DNA of 64,000 nt from Alcanivorax sp. (GCA_017794945.1 CP051239.1:372001-436000), one strand, 5' to 3'; shown: positions 7,367 to 19,581, numbered from the stretch's first letter. Notes: generated by a model from the sequence alone, not told the origin. A program made the numbers and translations.

Positions 7367-9604
7367 CTATTTTTTATAGCGGCGCACTTCGAGGACGCCC
7401 TTGAGCTGATCCATCTTGGCCAGCACTTTGCCGAGGCCGCCCAGGGAGGCGATTTCCAGGGTCAGCAGCATGGTGGCGGTGTTGTCCTCGGTGTGCGACT
7501 CGGTGTGCACGGCGGTGACGTTGACCTTCTCGTTGGCGAGCACGGCGATCACGTCGCGCAGCAGGCCCTGGCGGTCCCAGGCGCGCAAGAAGATGTCCAC
7601 CGGGTAGAAGATGCGGTCCGCTTCCCCCCAGCTCACTTCGATGACCCGGTTAGGCTCTTCGCCCTGCATCGCCAGAAGATTGTGGCAGTCGGCGCGGTGC
7701 ACGGTGACGCCGCGCCCCTGGGTGATGAAGCCCATCACCTGGTCGCCGGGCACCGGCCGGCAGCAGGCGGCCATGTGGGTGAGCAGGTTGCCCACCCCCT
7801 GGATGGTCACGTCGCCGCTTTCCGACGCCTTGGAGCGCGCCGGCACGAACGCCAGTTCCTGCTGCGGATCGTCGCCAAGCAGGGACTGGGCCTGGTTGAC
7901 CACATGGCCGGGGCGCAGGTCCCCGGCGCCCAGCGCGGCGAGCACGTCGTCACCGGTCTTCAGGTTCAGCTGCGGCGCCAGGGCGTCAAGGTCGATGCGG
8001 TCCAGGGCCAGGCGGGAGGTTTCCCGCTCCAGAATGGCGCGGCCCTGGGCAATGTGCACGTCCCGGTCCTGGCGCTTGAACCACTGCTGAATGCGCGCCC
8101 GCGCCGAGGACGTGGCCACATAGCCCAGCGACGGCGTCATCCAGTCGCGGCTGGGGCCGCCTTCCTTGGCGGTGAGAATCTCCACCTGCTCGCCGGTGTT
8201 GAGGTTGTAGTTGAGCGGCACGATGTGGCCGTTCACCTTGGCGCCCCGGCAGCGGTGCCCCACCTCGGTGTGGATGTGGTAGGCGAAATCCACCGGCGTG
8301 GCGCCGGCTTCCAGATCCACCACATGGCCGTCCGGCGTGAACACATAAACCCGGTCGCTGACCAGGCCGTGCTTGAGCTCGTCGATCATGGTGTCGGCGT
8401 TGTCGCCCAGCTCGTCGTGCCACTCCAGCACCTGGCGCAGCCAGGCGATGCGCTGCTCGTAGGAGCGGCTCTTGCGGCCGGCCTTGCTGCCTTCCTTGTA
8501 GCGCCAGTGGGCGCACACGCCGAGCTCCGCCTCTTCGTGCATGTCGAAGGTGCGGATCTGCACCTCGAGCATCTTGCGCTCCGGGCCGACCACGGCGGTG
8601 TGCAGGCTCTGGTAGCCGTTGTCCTTGGGGCTGGCGATGTAGTCGTCGAATTCCTTGGGCACGTGTTTCCACAGCGAGTGGACGATGCCCAGGGCGGCGT
8701 AGCAGTCTCGCACTTCGCGCACCAGCACGCGCACCGCGCGCACGTCATAGACCTCGCCGAAATCGAGATGCTTTTTCTGCATCTTCCGCCAGATGCTGTA
8801 GATGTGCTTGGCGCGGCCGTACACCTGGGTGCCCTTGATGCCGTTGCGGTCAAGATGGCCGCGCAGGCTGTCGATCACCTCGTCGATGTAGCCTTCCCGG
8901 TCCAGGCGTTTTTCGTCCAGCAGCTTGGCGATCTTTTTATAGGCGCCGGGCTGCAGGTAGCGGAACGACAGGTCCTCCAGCTCCCATTTCAACTGCCCCA
9001 CGCCCAAGCGGTGGGCCAACGGCGCGTAGATGTCGAAAATCTCGCGGGCCACTTTCTGCTGGCGCTCGGGGTCGGATTCCTTCACCGCGCGGATAATCAC
9101 GGTTCGCTCGGCCAGCTTGACCAGCGCCACGCGCACGTCGTCGACCATCGCCAGCAGCATCTTGCGGACGTTATCGAGCTGGCCGTCCTGCTGGCCGAGC
9201 ACCGCCTTGCGGGTGGGGTTGAGGCTGGTGCCGATGGCGGCCATGCGCAGCACGCCCTCGATCAGGCGCGCCACCGGCTCGCCGAAATCCTTGTTGACGT
9301 CCGCCAGGGTCAGTTGCCCTTCGCGCACCGCCCGGTACAGCACCGCCGCCGGCAGCGCTTCCGCGTCGGCCCCCAGGTCGGCGAGCACATCGGCCATTTC
9401 CAGGCCAATGGTCAGGCAGCCCTTTCCGTAGGGCCACAGGCGACCGGCGGCTTCGCCGGCCCGCTCACAGCGCTCGGCCACCTGGCAGGCACGCTCCAGA
9501 AGCGCCGGGTCGCGCACCGGCACCCGGGCATTAAGTTGTTCCAGCCATGCGTTCCAGTCCCGCGCATCCACTTCGGCGGGCTGTTGCCGGCGTACGGTTA
9601 CCAT
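7367..9604 (-). CDS. relA: (p)ppGpp synthetase I RelA
   Basis: A 745-residue ribosome-associated stringent-response enzyme that makes (p)ppGpp from ATP and GTP/GDP on amino acid starvation. Domains in order: degenerate HD domain (the catalytic HD pair is absent, AAVLYRAVREG, so no hydrolase activity is expected), synthetase domain (about 230-370, with YASPKDNGYQSLHT-like segment IASPKDNGYQSLHTAV), TGS domain (DRVYVFTPDGHVVDLEAG), zinc-finger region (HMAACCRPVPGDQVMG) and C-terminal ACT domain (FLRAWDRQGLLRDVIAVL). Length equals E. coli RelA (744). It lies 27 bases after rlmD on the same strand, the usual gammaproteobacterial rlmD-relA-mazG order. Confidence 0.96.
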   Translation of the reverse strand: MVTVRRQQPAEVDARDWNAWLEQLNARVPVRDPALLERACQVAERCERAGEAAGRLWPYGKGCLTIGLEMADVLADLGADAEALPAAVLYRAVREGQLTLADVNKDFGEPVARLIEGVLRMAAIGTSLNPTRKAVLGQQDGQLDNVRKMLLAMVDDVRVALVKLAERTVIIRAVKESDPERQQKVAREIFDIYAPLAHRLGVGQLKWELEDLSFRYLQPGAYKKIAKLLDEKRLDREGYIDEVIDSLRGHLDRNGIKGTQVYGRAKHIYSIWRKMQKKHLDFGEVYDVRAVRVLVREVRDCYAALGIVHSLWKHVPKEFDDYIASPKDNGYQSLHTAVVGPERKMLEVQIRTFDMHEEAELGVCAHWRYKEGSKAGRKSRSYEQRIAWLRQVLEWHDELGDNADTMIDELKHGLVSDRVYVFTPDGHVVDLEAGATPVDFAYHIHTEVGHRCRGAKVNGHIVPLNYNLNTGEQVEILTAKEGGPSRDWMTPSLGYVATSSARARIQQWFKRQDRDVHIAQGRAILERETSRLALDRIDLDALAPQLNLKTGDDVLAALGAGDLRPGHVVNQAQSLLGDDPQQELAFVPARSKASESGDVTIQGVGNLLTHMAACCRPVPGDQVMGFITQGRGVTVHRADCHNLLAMQGEEPNRVIEVSWGEADRIFYPVDIFLRAWDRQGLLRDVIAVLANEKVNVTAVHTESHTEDNTATMLLTLEIASLGGLGKVLAKMDQLKGVLEVRRYKK

Positions 9605-9631
9605 TGGCTATCCTCTAACGACGGTCGCTCT

Positions 9632-10963
9632 TTAACGACGATCAAACACGGCAATCGATTCCACGTGCGCGGTGTGCGGGAACATATCCATCACCCCGGC
9701 GCCACTAAGACGGTAACCCCGGGCCACCAGTTCCCCAGCATCGCGGGCCAGGGTGGCCGGGTTGCAGGAAACGTACACCAGTTTCTCCGCACCAAATTGG
9801 GGCATCATGCGCACCATTTCCAAGGCGCCGCTGCGCGGCGGGTCCAGCAGCACCCGCTCGTAGCGCTGCCGCGCCCAGGGCTGGCCCTTGGGCTCGCTGT
9901 CCAGATCCCAGGCGTGGAAGGCCAGATTCTCCAGGCCGTTGCGCCGGGCGTTCTCGTAGCCGCGCCGCACCATGGCGTCGCTGGCCTCCACGCCCACCAC
10001 CCCGGCGGCGCGACGCGCGGCGGGGATGGTGAAGTTGCCCAGGCCGCAGAACAGGTCCAGCACCTGGTGGTGCGCCTGCACCTCCAGCAATTCCAATGCC
10101 AAGGGCACCATGCGGCGGTTGATCTCCGCGTTGACCTGGGTGAAGTCCGACGGGTGGAAGGCCATTTCCACGTCCGCTTCCGGATGGCGGTAGTAGAGCC
10201 GTTCCTCGCCCTCTTCCGGCCACACCCGGTGCACCGTGCTCTCGTTGCCCGGCTGCAGATAGCACTGCAGGCCGTGCTCGCGGCAGAACGCCACCAGCGC
10301 GTCCTGGTCGGCCTGGGACAGCGGGTCCAGATGGCGGAACACCAGCGCCACGGCGTCGTCACCCCGGGCCACCTCGATCTGCGGCAGGCGCCGCCGGCCA
10401 TCGAGCCCGTTGATCAGCGCGCGCAGGTCGCGGAAGCGGTGCCCCACCTCGGGAATCAGCACCTCGCACTGCGCCAGGTCGGCGATCAGGCTGTTCCGTT
10501 TCTCGCGGAAGCCGACCAGGGTGTCCCCCTTGGCGTCCACGTACTTCACGCCCAGCCGCGCCTTGCCCCGGTAGCCGGTGACCGGCCCGGTAAGCGGCTC
10601 CAGCCAGCGCTCCGGGCGCAGGCCGCCAAAGTGCTCAAGCTGCTCGGCGAGCACCGCCTGCTTGCGCTGAATCTGTACCGCCGGGTCCAGGTGCTGCAGG
10701 CTGCAGCCGCCGCAGATCAGGCTGTGCGCGCAGGGCGGCGTGACCCGGTCCGGGGACGGCTCGAGGATGTCCACCGCGCGGCCCTCGTCGAACTTGCGGC
10801 GCATGAAGGTGTACTGGAAGAACACCTGCTCGCCGGGCAGGGCGTTGTCGATAAAGGTGGTCTTGCCGTTCAGGCGGGCAATGCCCCGGCCATCGTGGCT
10901 GAGACTCTCGATGGTGGCGGCCACCGGCGTTTCCGGCAGCTGCTTCTTGCGACGTCGAGCCAT
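9632..10963 (-). CDS. rlmD: 23S rRNA (uracil-1939-C5)-methyltransferase RlmD
   Basis: A 443-residue SAM-dependent RNA methyltransferase. An N-terminal TRAM domain (residues about 12-70, IESLSHDGRGIARLNGKTTF) is followed by the Fe4S4 cysteine cluster (CAHSLICGGCSLQHL plus a later Cys in AQCEVLIP), the SAM fold (VLDLFCGLGNFTIPAA), and catalytic motifs LLDPPRSG and VYVSCNPATLARD with the nucleophilic Cys. Length agrees with E. coli RumA/RlmD (433). Start ATG 10963 is the first Met of a basic MARRRKKQ N-terminus. It is followed by relA, as is usual. Confidence 0.95.
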   Translation of the reverse strand: MARRRKKQLPETPVAATIESLSHDGRGIARLNGKTTFIDNALPGEQVFFQYTFMRRKFDEGRAVDILEPSPDRVTPPCAHSLICGGCSLQHLDPAVQIQRKQAVLAEQLEHFGGLRPERWLEPLTGPVTGYRGKARLGVKYVDAKGDTLVGFREKRNSLIADLAQCEVLIPEVGHRFRDLRALINGLDGRRRLPQIEVARGDDAVALVFRHLDPLSQADQDALVAFCREHGLQCYLQPGNESTVHRVWPEEGEERLYYRHPEADVEMAFHPSDFTQVNAEINRRMVPLALELLEVQAHHQVLDLFCGLGNFTIPAARRAAGVVGVEASDAMVRRGYENARRNGLENLAFHAWDLDSEPKGQPWARQRYERVLLDPPRSGALEMVRMMPQFGAEKLVYVSCNPATLARDAGELVARGYRLSGAGVMDMFPHTAHVESIAVFDRR

Positions 10964-10983
10964 AAATCAAATTCAGTTAAGAG

Positions 10984-11134
10984 TTAATAGTGAACAGTTA
11001 ACAGTGGCGCGAGCGAGGAGGGTGGCGTCCGAACGGTTCGAGGCCGCGCCCAACCTTTTGGCGCGGCCCGTGACAGTTCTGTTTCGACCCGCCTCTCCCG
11101 CGCCGCTATTAACTGTTAACTGTTCACTGTTAAT
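10984..11134. repeat. Inverted repeat built of CAGTTAA-type heptamers between the exonuclease gene and rlmD
   Basis: TAATAGTGAACAGTTAACAG (from 10985) is mirrored by 11108-11134, whose reverse complement carries TAACAGTGAACAGTTAACAG, one mismatch. The arms consist of 7-base units CAGTGAA and CAGTTAA. About 100 GC-rich bases lie between the arms. The element fills the whole gap between two minus-strand genes. Confidence 0.75.
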
Positions 11135-11909
11135 TGCCCGCGGCTTCCCAGGCTTCCAGGAAGCTCAGGAAGTGCGGATGCCCTTCGGCTTTCAGGTAAT
11201 CCCGGAGCAGGTCCAGCTCGGCCTGGTAGCCGGTGGCGTCGAGTTCGCCGCGCAGCATTTGGAAGCGCAGGAACACCAGCCAGGTGTTGAGCACGTCGGT
11301 TTCGCAGTAATCGCGGATCGCCTTGAGGTCGCCGGCCTGGAAGGTGTCGAACACCTTGGCGCCGCTCATGCCCATCTTGCCGGGAAAACCCAGCAGGGTG
11401 GCGATCTGGTCCAGCGGCGCGTTGGCGCGGCCGTTGAACATGGCCAGTTGTTCCATCAGGTCCAGGTGGCGCTGGTGGAAGCGGCTCAGGTAGTTATTGA
11501 AGCGGAAGCTGGTGTCCTCGTTGCCGGTTTCCCAGAACCGGCGCGCCACCACGCCGTGCTTGAGGGCGCGGTAGTTGAGCACCGGCAGGTCGAAGCCGCC
11601 GCCGTTCCAGCTGACGATCTGCGGGGTGAAGCGGTCGATGCCGTCGTAGAAGCGTTCGATCAGCTCCTTCTCGGTGCTGTCCTCGTCCCCCAGGGACCAG
11701 ACTTTCACGCCCTGGGCGGAGCGCAGCACCACGGAGATCGCCACCACCCGGTGCAGGTGCAGGCGCAGAAACTCGGAGCCGTTTTCCTGGCGGCGCAGAT
11801 TGAACAGCGCGCTGGCGGTGTCCTTGTCACTGAGGCCGTGCAGGTCGTAAATGCGGCTGCCGCCTTCCAGGTCGGGCACCGTCTCGATATCAAACACCAG
11901 CACGTTCAT
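11130..11909 (-). CDS. Predicted 3'-5' exonuclease related to the PolB exonuclease domain
   Basis: A 259-residue DEDD-type exonuclease (DNA_pol_B_exo2 family). Motif Exo I is VFDIETVPD (residues 5-13), Exo II is VSWNGGGFDLPVL (about 98-110), and Exo III is RDYCETDVLNTW (about 205-216). The fold degrades DNA or RNA 3' to 5' with two metal ions; the physiological substrate of this stand-alone family is not established. Its ATG overlaps the cysM stop (ATGA), so the two are translationally coupled. The 3' end reaches into the right arm of the heptamer repeat. Confidence 0.88.
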   Translation of the reverse strand: MNVLVFDIETVPDLEGGSRIYDLHGLSDKDTASALFNLRRQENGSEFLRLHLHRVVAISVVLRSAQGVKVWSLGDEDSTEKELIERFYDGIDRFTPQIVSWNGGGFDLPVLNYRALKHGVVARRFWETGNEDTSFRFNNYLSRFHQRHLDLMEQLAMFNGRANAPLDQIATLLGFPGKMGMSGAKVFDTFQAGDLKAIRDYCETDVLNTWLVFLRFQMLRGELDATGYQAELDLLRDYLKAEGHPHFLSFLEAWEAAGN

Positions 11910-12829
11910 TGGCCGGCCTCCGCGTTGCCCGCCTCATTGAAGACGCCGGTGGACAGGTAGCGGTCGCCCCGGTCGCAGACGATGGCCACGATCACCGCGT
12001 TCTCCAGTTCCTCGGACAGCTGCAGGGCGGCCGCCACGGACCCGCCGGAGGAGACCCCGCAGAAGATGCCTTCCTCGCGGGCCAGCCGGCGCATGGTGCG
12101 CTCCGCCAGGTCCTGGCCCATGTCGATCACGCGGTCGACGCGGGCGGCGTCGAAGATGCTCGGCAGGTAGGCCTCGGGCCAGCGGCGGATGCCGGGAATC
12201 GAGGCGCCGTCGGTGGGCTGCAGGCCGACGATCTGGATCTCCGGGTTCTTCTCCTTGAAGAACTGGCTGCAGCCCATGATGGTGCCGGTGGTGCCCATGG
12301 AGCTGACGAAATGGGTGATCGCGCCGCCGGTCTCTTCCCAGATTTCCGGGCCGGTGCTTTCGTAATGGGCCAGCGGGTTGTCCGGGTTGGCGAACTGATC
12401 CAGCACCCGGCCCTCGCCGCGCGCCTGCATCGCCTGGGCCAGGTCGCGGGCGCCTTCCATGCCCTCTTCCTTGGTCACCGAGATCAGCTCGGCGCCGTAG
12501 GCGGCCATCGCATCGCGGCGCTCCTGGCTCTGGTTGGCGGGCATGATCAGCTTCATCTTGTAGCCGCGCATGGCCGCCGCCATCGCCAGAGCGATGCCGG
12601 TATTGCCGCTGGTGGCCTCGATCAGGGTATCGCCGGGCTTGATCTCGCCGCGCTGTTCCGCCTTGATGATCATATTCAGCGCCGGCCGGTCCTTGACCGA
12701 CCCGGCCGGGTTATTGCCTTCCAGCTTCACCAGAATGGTGTTGGTCGTGTTCCCCGGCAGGCGCTGCAGGCGCACCAGTGGCGTGTGGCCCACCGTGGAT
12801 TCAATGGTCTTGTAGGTCATGGGGCGCAT
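11906..12829 (-). CDS. cysM: Cysteine synthase B
   Basis: A PLP enzyme of about 305 residues that joins O-acetylserine with sulfide (or thiosulfate) to make cysteine. The PLP lysine sits in NNPAGSVKDRPA (about residue 46) and the phosphate loop in EATSGNTGIAL. The conserved SSMGTTGTIMG and CGVSSGGSVAAAL blocks are present. Either ATG at 12829 (MRPMTYKTIE) or at 12820 (MTYKTIE) could be the start; the shorter one looks more like family N-termini and neither has a strong Shine-Dalgarno. The stop overlaps the exonuclease start. It is divergent from barA, an arrangement conserved in several gammaproteobacteria. Confidence 0.94.
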   Translation of the reverse strand: MRPMTYKTIESTVGHTPLVRLQRLPGNTTNTILVKLEGNNPAGSVKDRPALNMIIKAEQRGEIKPGDTLIEATSGNTGIALAMAAAMRGYKMKLIMPANQSQERRDAMAAYGAELISVTKEEGMEGARDLAQAMQARGEGRVLDQFANPDNPLAHYESTGPEIWEETGGAITHFVSSMGTTGTIMGCSQFFKEKNPEIQIVGLQPTDGASIPGIRRWPEAYLPSIFDAARVDRVIDMGQDLAERTMRRLAREEGIFCGVSSGGSVAAALQLSEELENAVIVAIVCDRGDRYLSTGVFNEAGNAEAGQ

Positions 12830-12920
12830 TGTAGCTTAACTCCGGGGCCGTGACAGGGCGGGATGCGCCGCTCGCCAACTGCGGCATAATGGCGACACAA
12901 GAACAACGTTCAGGGGAACC

Positions 12921-15635
<2,715 letters not shown>

Positions 15636-15709
15636 GCCGCGCCGGTCACGGCCCGGGTGGTGGAGTCTGTTACCCTTGGGTGGCAGTCATTCTTTCATGG
15701 AGCACCCGC

Positions 15710-17173
15710 ATGTCCGCCAACCCGTTCGGCTTCCGGTTCGACAACAGCTACGCCCGCCTGCCCGAGACCCTGTTTGCGTTCTGTGACCCGCAGCCGGTGC
15801 GGGCGCCGGAGCTGCTGCTGTTCAACGGCGCGCTCGCGGCGCAACTGGGGCTCGACGCCGAAGCGCTGAACAGCGACACCGGCGCCGCCTTGCTGGGTGG
15901 CAACCAGCCGTTGCCCGGCGGCGAGCCGCTGGCCCAGGCCTACGCCGGCCACCAGTTCGGCAACCCCACCATGCTCGGCGACGGCCGCGCGGTGCTGCTC
16001 GGCGAGCAGCTTACCCCGGACAACCGGCGCCGCGACATCCAGCTCAAGGGCTCCGGGCGCACGCCGTTTTCCCGCGGCGGCGACGGCCGCGCCGCGCTGG
16101 GGCCGATGCTGCGCGAGTACATCATCAGCGAGGCGATGCACGCCCTGGGCGTGCCCACCACCCGGGCGCTGGCGGTGGTCGGCACCGGCGAGCCGGTGCT
16201 GCGCGACACCGCCCAGCCCGGCGCCATCCTCACCCGGGTGGCGGCCTCGCACCTGCGCGTGGGTACCTTTCAGTACGCCGCCGGCCGCCGGGACACGGCG
16301 CTGCTGGACACCCTGGTGGACTACACCCTCAAGCGCCATTACCCGGACCGCGTGGGCGCCGGGGAGCCGGCGCTGGCGCTGCTGGAAGGGGTCATGGACC
16401 GGCAAATCGCGTTGATCACCGAATGGATGCGCGTGGGCTTTATCCACGGCGTGATGAACACCGACAATGTGGCGCTGTCCGGGGAGACCATCGACTACGG
16501 CCCCTGCGCCTTCATGGACCGCTACCATCCGGAGACCGTGTTCAGCTCCATCGATCAACGGGGCCGCTACGCCTACGGTAACCAGCCGGTGATCACCCAG
16601 TGGAATCTGGCGCGCTTCGCGGAAACCCTGATCCCGCTGATCGACGACGACGCCGACCGCGCCGTGGAAAAGGCGGAGACGTTGATCAAAAGCCACACCG
16701 AGCGCTACGCGCGGCGCTGGCTGGTGATGATGCGCGGCAAACTGGGGCTGTTCGGCGAGGAGGACGAGGACGCCGCTTTGGCCGCCGACCTGCTCGACTG
16801 GATGGCCCGCCACGGCGTGGACCATACCAACACCTTCCGCGATCTGATCGGCGGCGACCTACCGCTGGAAGAACCGTTTCATAACCAGGCGTTCACCGCC
16901 TGGCACCGGCGCTGGCGGGCGCGGCTGGAGCGCAACGACCAGCCCGAGGACGACGCCTGGGGCCTGATGCGCCGTCATAACCCGGCGGTTATCCCCCGCA
17001 ACCACCGGGTGGAGGCGGCATTGTCGGCGGCGGTGCGTGACGACGACCTGGAGCCGGTGCGGGCCCTGCTGGCGGCGCTGGACGATCCCTACCGGGACCG
17101 GGATTGGGACGACCTCTACCGGCAGCCACCGGCGCCGGACGAGCAGGTGTTACGGACCTTCTGCGGCACCTGA
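15710..17173 (+). CDS. selO: Protein adenylyltransferase SelO (YdiU family)
   Basis: A 487-residue pseudokinase-fold enzyme that transfers AMP to protein Ser/Thr/Tyr in redox stress responses. Diagnostic stretches include YAGHQFGNPTMLGDGRA, DIQLKGSGRTPFSRGGDGRA, GVPTTRALAVVGTGE, GFIHGVMNTDNVALSGETID (catalytic loop), YGPCAFMDRYHPETVFSS, and QPVITQWNLARFAETL. Unlike many SelO proteins, no C-terminal selenocysteine or Cys-x-x-Cys motif is clear beyond LRTFCGT, which keeps one Cys. ATG 15710 is chosen because GGAG precedes it by 7 bases; the frame is open further upstream inside barA but lacks homology there. It is monocistronic, 74 bases after barA. Confidence 0.93.
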   Translation: MSANPFGFRFDNSYARLPETLFAFCDPQPVRAPELLLFNGALAAQLGLDAEALNSDTGAALLGGNQPLPGGEPLAQAYAGHQFGNPTMLGDGRAVLLGEQLTPDNRRRDIQLKGSGRTPFSRGGDGRAALGPMLREYIISEAMHALGVPTTRALAVVGTGEPVLRDTAQPGAILTRVAASHLRVGTFQYAAGRRDTALLDTLVDYTLKRHYPDRVGAGEPALALLEGVMDRQIALITEWMRVGFIHGVMNTDNVALSGETIDYGPCAFMDRYHPETVFSSIDQRGRYAYGNQPVITQWNLARFAETLIPLIDDDADRAVEKAETLIKSHTERYARRWLVMMRGKLGLFGEEDEDAALAADLLDWMARHGVDHTNTFRDLIGGDLPLEEPFHNQAFTAWHRRWRARLERNDQPEDDAWGLMRRHNPAVIPRNHRVEAALSAAVRDDDLEPVRALLAALDDPYRDRDWDDLYRQPPAPDEQVLRTFCGT

Positions 17174-17190
17174 CACCTTCTTCGGCCAGA

Positions 17191-17943
17191 CTAAACGGCG
17201 CCGCCGGCGGCGCCGTCGATCAGGGCGCGCATGGCGCGCACCGCTTCGTCCAGGCCGGTCATCACCGCCCGGGCGATGATGCCGTGGCCGATGTTCAGCT
17301 CGTTGATGCCGGGAATCGCCGCGATCTCGCGGGTGTTGTGGTAGTGCAGTCCATGGCCGGCGTTGACGATCAGTCCGGCCTCGCGGCCCAGCGCCACCGC
17401 GTCGCGGATGCGGGTCAGCTCGCGGGCCGCCGCGTCCTTGTCGCGGGCTTCCGGCGCGGTCAGGTCGGCGTAATGGCCGGTGTGGACCTCGATGGCCGGC
17501 GCCCGGCAACGCACCGCCGCGTCGATCTGCGCCGGGTCGGCGTCGATGAACAGGGACACTTCGATGCCGGCGTCCGCCAACCGCGCGCAGCAGTCACGGA
17601 TCCAGTCTTCGTTGGCGACCACGTCCAGGCCGCCCTCGGTGGTCAGCTCCTCGCGCTTTTCCGGCACCAGACAGCTGTGCGCCGGGCCAATGCGGCGGGC
17701 GATGCCGACCATTTCCTCGGTGGCGGCCATTTCCAGGTTCATGCGCGTCTGCAGGGTGTGCGCCAGCAGCTCCACGTCACGGTCCTGGATGTGGCGGCGA
17801 TCCTCGCGCAGGTGCACGGTGATGCCGTCGGCGCCGGCCTGCTCGGCGATCAGCGCGGCCTGCACCGGGTCCGGGTAGCGGGTGCCGCGGGCCTGGCGCA
17901 GGGTGGCCACGTGATCGATGTTGATGCCGAGAAGAACGGACAT
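17191..17943 (-). CDS. pdxJ: Pyridoxine 5'-phosphate synthase PdxJ
   Basis: A 250-residue TIM-barrel enzyme condensing 1-deoxyxylulose 5-phosphate with 3-amino-2-oxopropyl phosphate in vitamin B6 synthesis. Family blocks are intact: [16 protein letters not shown] at the N-terminus, [58 protein letters not shown], and [16 protein letters not shown] with [13 protein letters not shown] 17943 has GGAG 7 bases upstream. In normal relatives pdxJ closes the lepB-rnc-era-recO operon. Here the upstream era frame reads without a stop into pdxJ in phase, so both a free PdxJ and an Era-linked form are possible on paper. Confidence 0.94.
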   Translation of the reverse strand: MSVLLGINIDHVATLRQARGTRYPDPVQAALIAEQAGADGITVHLREDRRHIQDRDVELLAHTLQTRMNLEMAATEEMVGIARRIGPAHSCLVPEKREELTTEGGLDVVANEDWIRDCCARLADAGIEVSLFIDADPAQIDAAVRCRAPAIEVHTGHYADLTAPEARDKDAAARELTRIRDAVALGREAGLIVNAGHGLHYHNTREIAAIPGINELNIGHGIIARAVMTGLDEAVRAMRALIDGAAGGAV

Positions 17944-18060
17944 GGGAGGGCTCCAAGCGGGTTTCAGGGTTCGGGGAATGGTAGCAGAACATGCCGCTTC
18001 TCTCTCCAGAAGGCCTCGGGGCGATGCAGTGCGGATCCTCCAGCGGGGAGCTTCACTCCC

Positions 18061-18087
18061 TTTCGCGGGCGAGGCCCGCTCCCACAA
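18061..18087 (+). repeat. REP-like hairpin (copy 1)
   Basis: TTTCGCGGGCGAGGCCCGCT followed by CCCACAA. The inverted GCGGGC/GCCCGC core and the GTGGGAGC tail (on the other strand) match the REP family common in Pseudomonas and relatives. It lies between recO and pdxJ. Other copies are at 23498, 32740 and 59921. Confidence 0.75.
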
Positions 18088-18110
18088 AATCGGGCTTCGT
18101 AGTACCCGGT

Positions 18111-18698
18111 TTAGCGGAACAGTTCGCGGCTGCGCAGGGGGCGGTCGCCGAGGTGGGGGGCCAGGGCTTCGCGCAGCAACGCCTTGGCGGTGCGGCGCAC
18201 GTCCGCGTCCCACTGGTCCCGGCCCAGGGCCAGCAGGTGCTCGCCGTAGTAGCCGTCGACGGCGGGCCGCAGGCCCTCGCCGCCTTCCCAGCGGTAGCGG
18301 CTGGCCGGGTCCAGGGGCTCGCCCCGCAGGTCGTGGTCCAAAGCCAGGCCGTAGCCGACGTCTTCCAGCAGCATCATTTCGAAGCGGCGCAGGGTGATGT
18401 CCAGGGGCGTGTCGCCGGCCAGCTCCGCCAGGGTGCGCTCGTACACCGGCCACAGGTCCGGGTGGGCGTCGTCGCGGTGCAGCAAGCGCACCAGCAGTTC
18501 GTTGACGTAGAAGCCGCAATAGAGCGCCCGGCCGTGCAAGGCCAGGCTGGGGCCGCGCGGCTCCACCTGGCGCAGGGTGAACAGCTCGCCACCGGCTTTC
18601 AGGTCCACCCAGAGCGGCGCGAACGGCGCCAGGGAGGCGTCCCGGCGGCCGCCGCGCGCCACCGCGCCGACCCGGCCCCGGAGCGGCAGGGTGGTCAT
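18111..18698 (-). pseudogene. recO: RecO, N-terminally truncated by deletion at the era junction
   Basis: A 195-codon frame starting at an ATG that lies inside the last Era codons. From residue 8 on it is RecO ([43 protein letters not shown], and C-terminal PLRSRELFR). RecO anneals ssDNA and loads RecA with RecR. Compared with E. coli RecO, about 30 N-terminal residues are missing; these form the first strands of the OB fold that binds DNA and SSB. The start has no good Shine-Dalgarno. Either the gene is inactive or a damaged RecO is made. The missing segment also includes the end of era and the spacer, so one deletion of roughly 100 bases explains both. Confidence 0.75.
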
Positions 18699-19581
18699 AG
18701 CCCAGCGAACGCAGGGCGCGTTCGTCGTCGGACCAGCCGGCCTTGATCTTGACCCACAGGGTGAGCATCACTTTACGGTCGATCAGGCGCTCCATGTCCT
18801 CGCGGGCCTGGGTGCCGATGCTTTTGATGCGCGAGCCCTTGTCGCCGATCAGGATCTTCTTCTGGCCGCGCCGCTCCACCAGGATGGTGGCGGCGATATC
18901 GGTGACCTTGGGGCCGTCTTCCCAGAGGTCGATTTCGACGGTGATCTGATGGGGCACTTCCTGGCCCAGCTGACGCACCACTTTTTCGCGGATGATCTCG
19001 GCGGCCATGAAACGCAGGCTGCGATCGGTGAGCTGGTCGTCGTCGAACCAGAAATCCCCTTCCGGCAGGCGGCTGGCGAGCGCCTTCTCGAGCACGTCCA
19101 GGTTGTGGTCGCGCAACGCGGACACCGGGATCACCTCGGCGAAGGCGAAGCGCGCGGCCAGGCTTTCCAGATGCGGCAGCAGCAGGGCTTTGTCGGTCAG
19201 GTTGTCGACCTTGTTGACCAGCAGAATCACCGGCGTGTCGCCGGCGCGCTGCAGCAGGCCGAGCACGTGCTCGTCGCCTTCGGTCCATTTCAGGGCGTCG
19301 ACCATGAAGCAGATCACGTCCACGTCGGAGAGCGCCGACTGGGCGGCGTCGTTCATGGCCCGGTTGAGGGCGCGCTCCTGGCCGGTGTGGATACCGGGGG
19401 TGTCGGCGAACACGATCTGGTAACCGGGGCGGCTGAGAATACCGTGAATCCGGTGACGGGTGGTCTGCGGCTTACGGGAGGTGATGCTCACCTTCTCGCC
19501 GATCAGATGGTTCATCAGGGTGGATTTGCCCACATTGGGGCGGCCGACGATGGCCACCACGCCGCAACGGGTGTCGCTCAT
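18697..19581 (-). CDS. era: GTPase Era, stop codon lost
   Basis: Era is an essential GTPase that binds the 3' end of 16S rRNA in 30S assembly. The G domain is complete: G1 [10 protein letters not shown] (residues 12-21), G3 DTPGIHT, G4 NKVD and G5 region SALRDHN. The KH domain carries [24 protein letters not shown] and ends [21 protein letters not shown], the normal Era terminus. No stop follows: the frame runs on through recO in a wrong frame and then into pdxJ in phase, ending only at 17191 (796 codons in all). Its ATG overlaps the rnc stop (ATGA). The coordinates here cover only the recognisable Era part. Confidence 0.88.

Noticed and set aside
7313..10987. 1224-codon open frame on the plus strand opposite relA and rlmD
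   Set aside because: It is the GC-rich antisense of two well recognised genes; its His/Val/Ala/Gln-rich translation has no domain and arises from codon bias.
18111..18698. RecO as an intact short form
   Set aside because: The missing N-terminal strands are part of the OB fold in all RecO proteins I know, and the start lies within era codons without a ribosome binding site.
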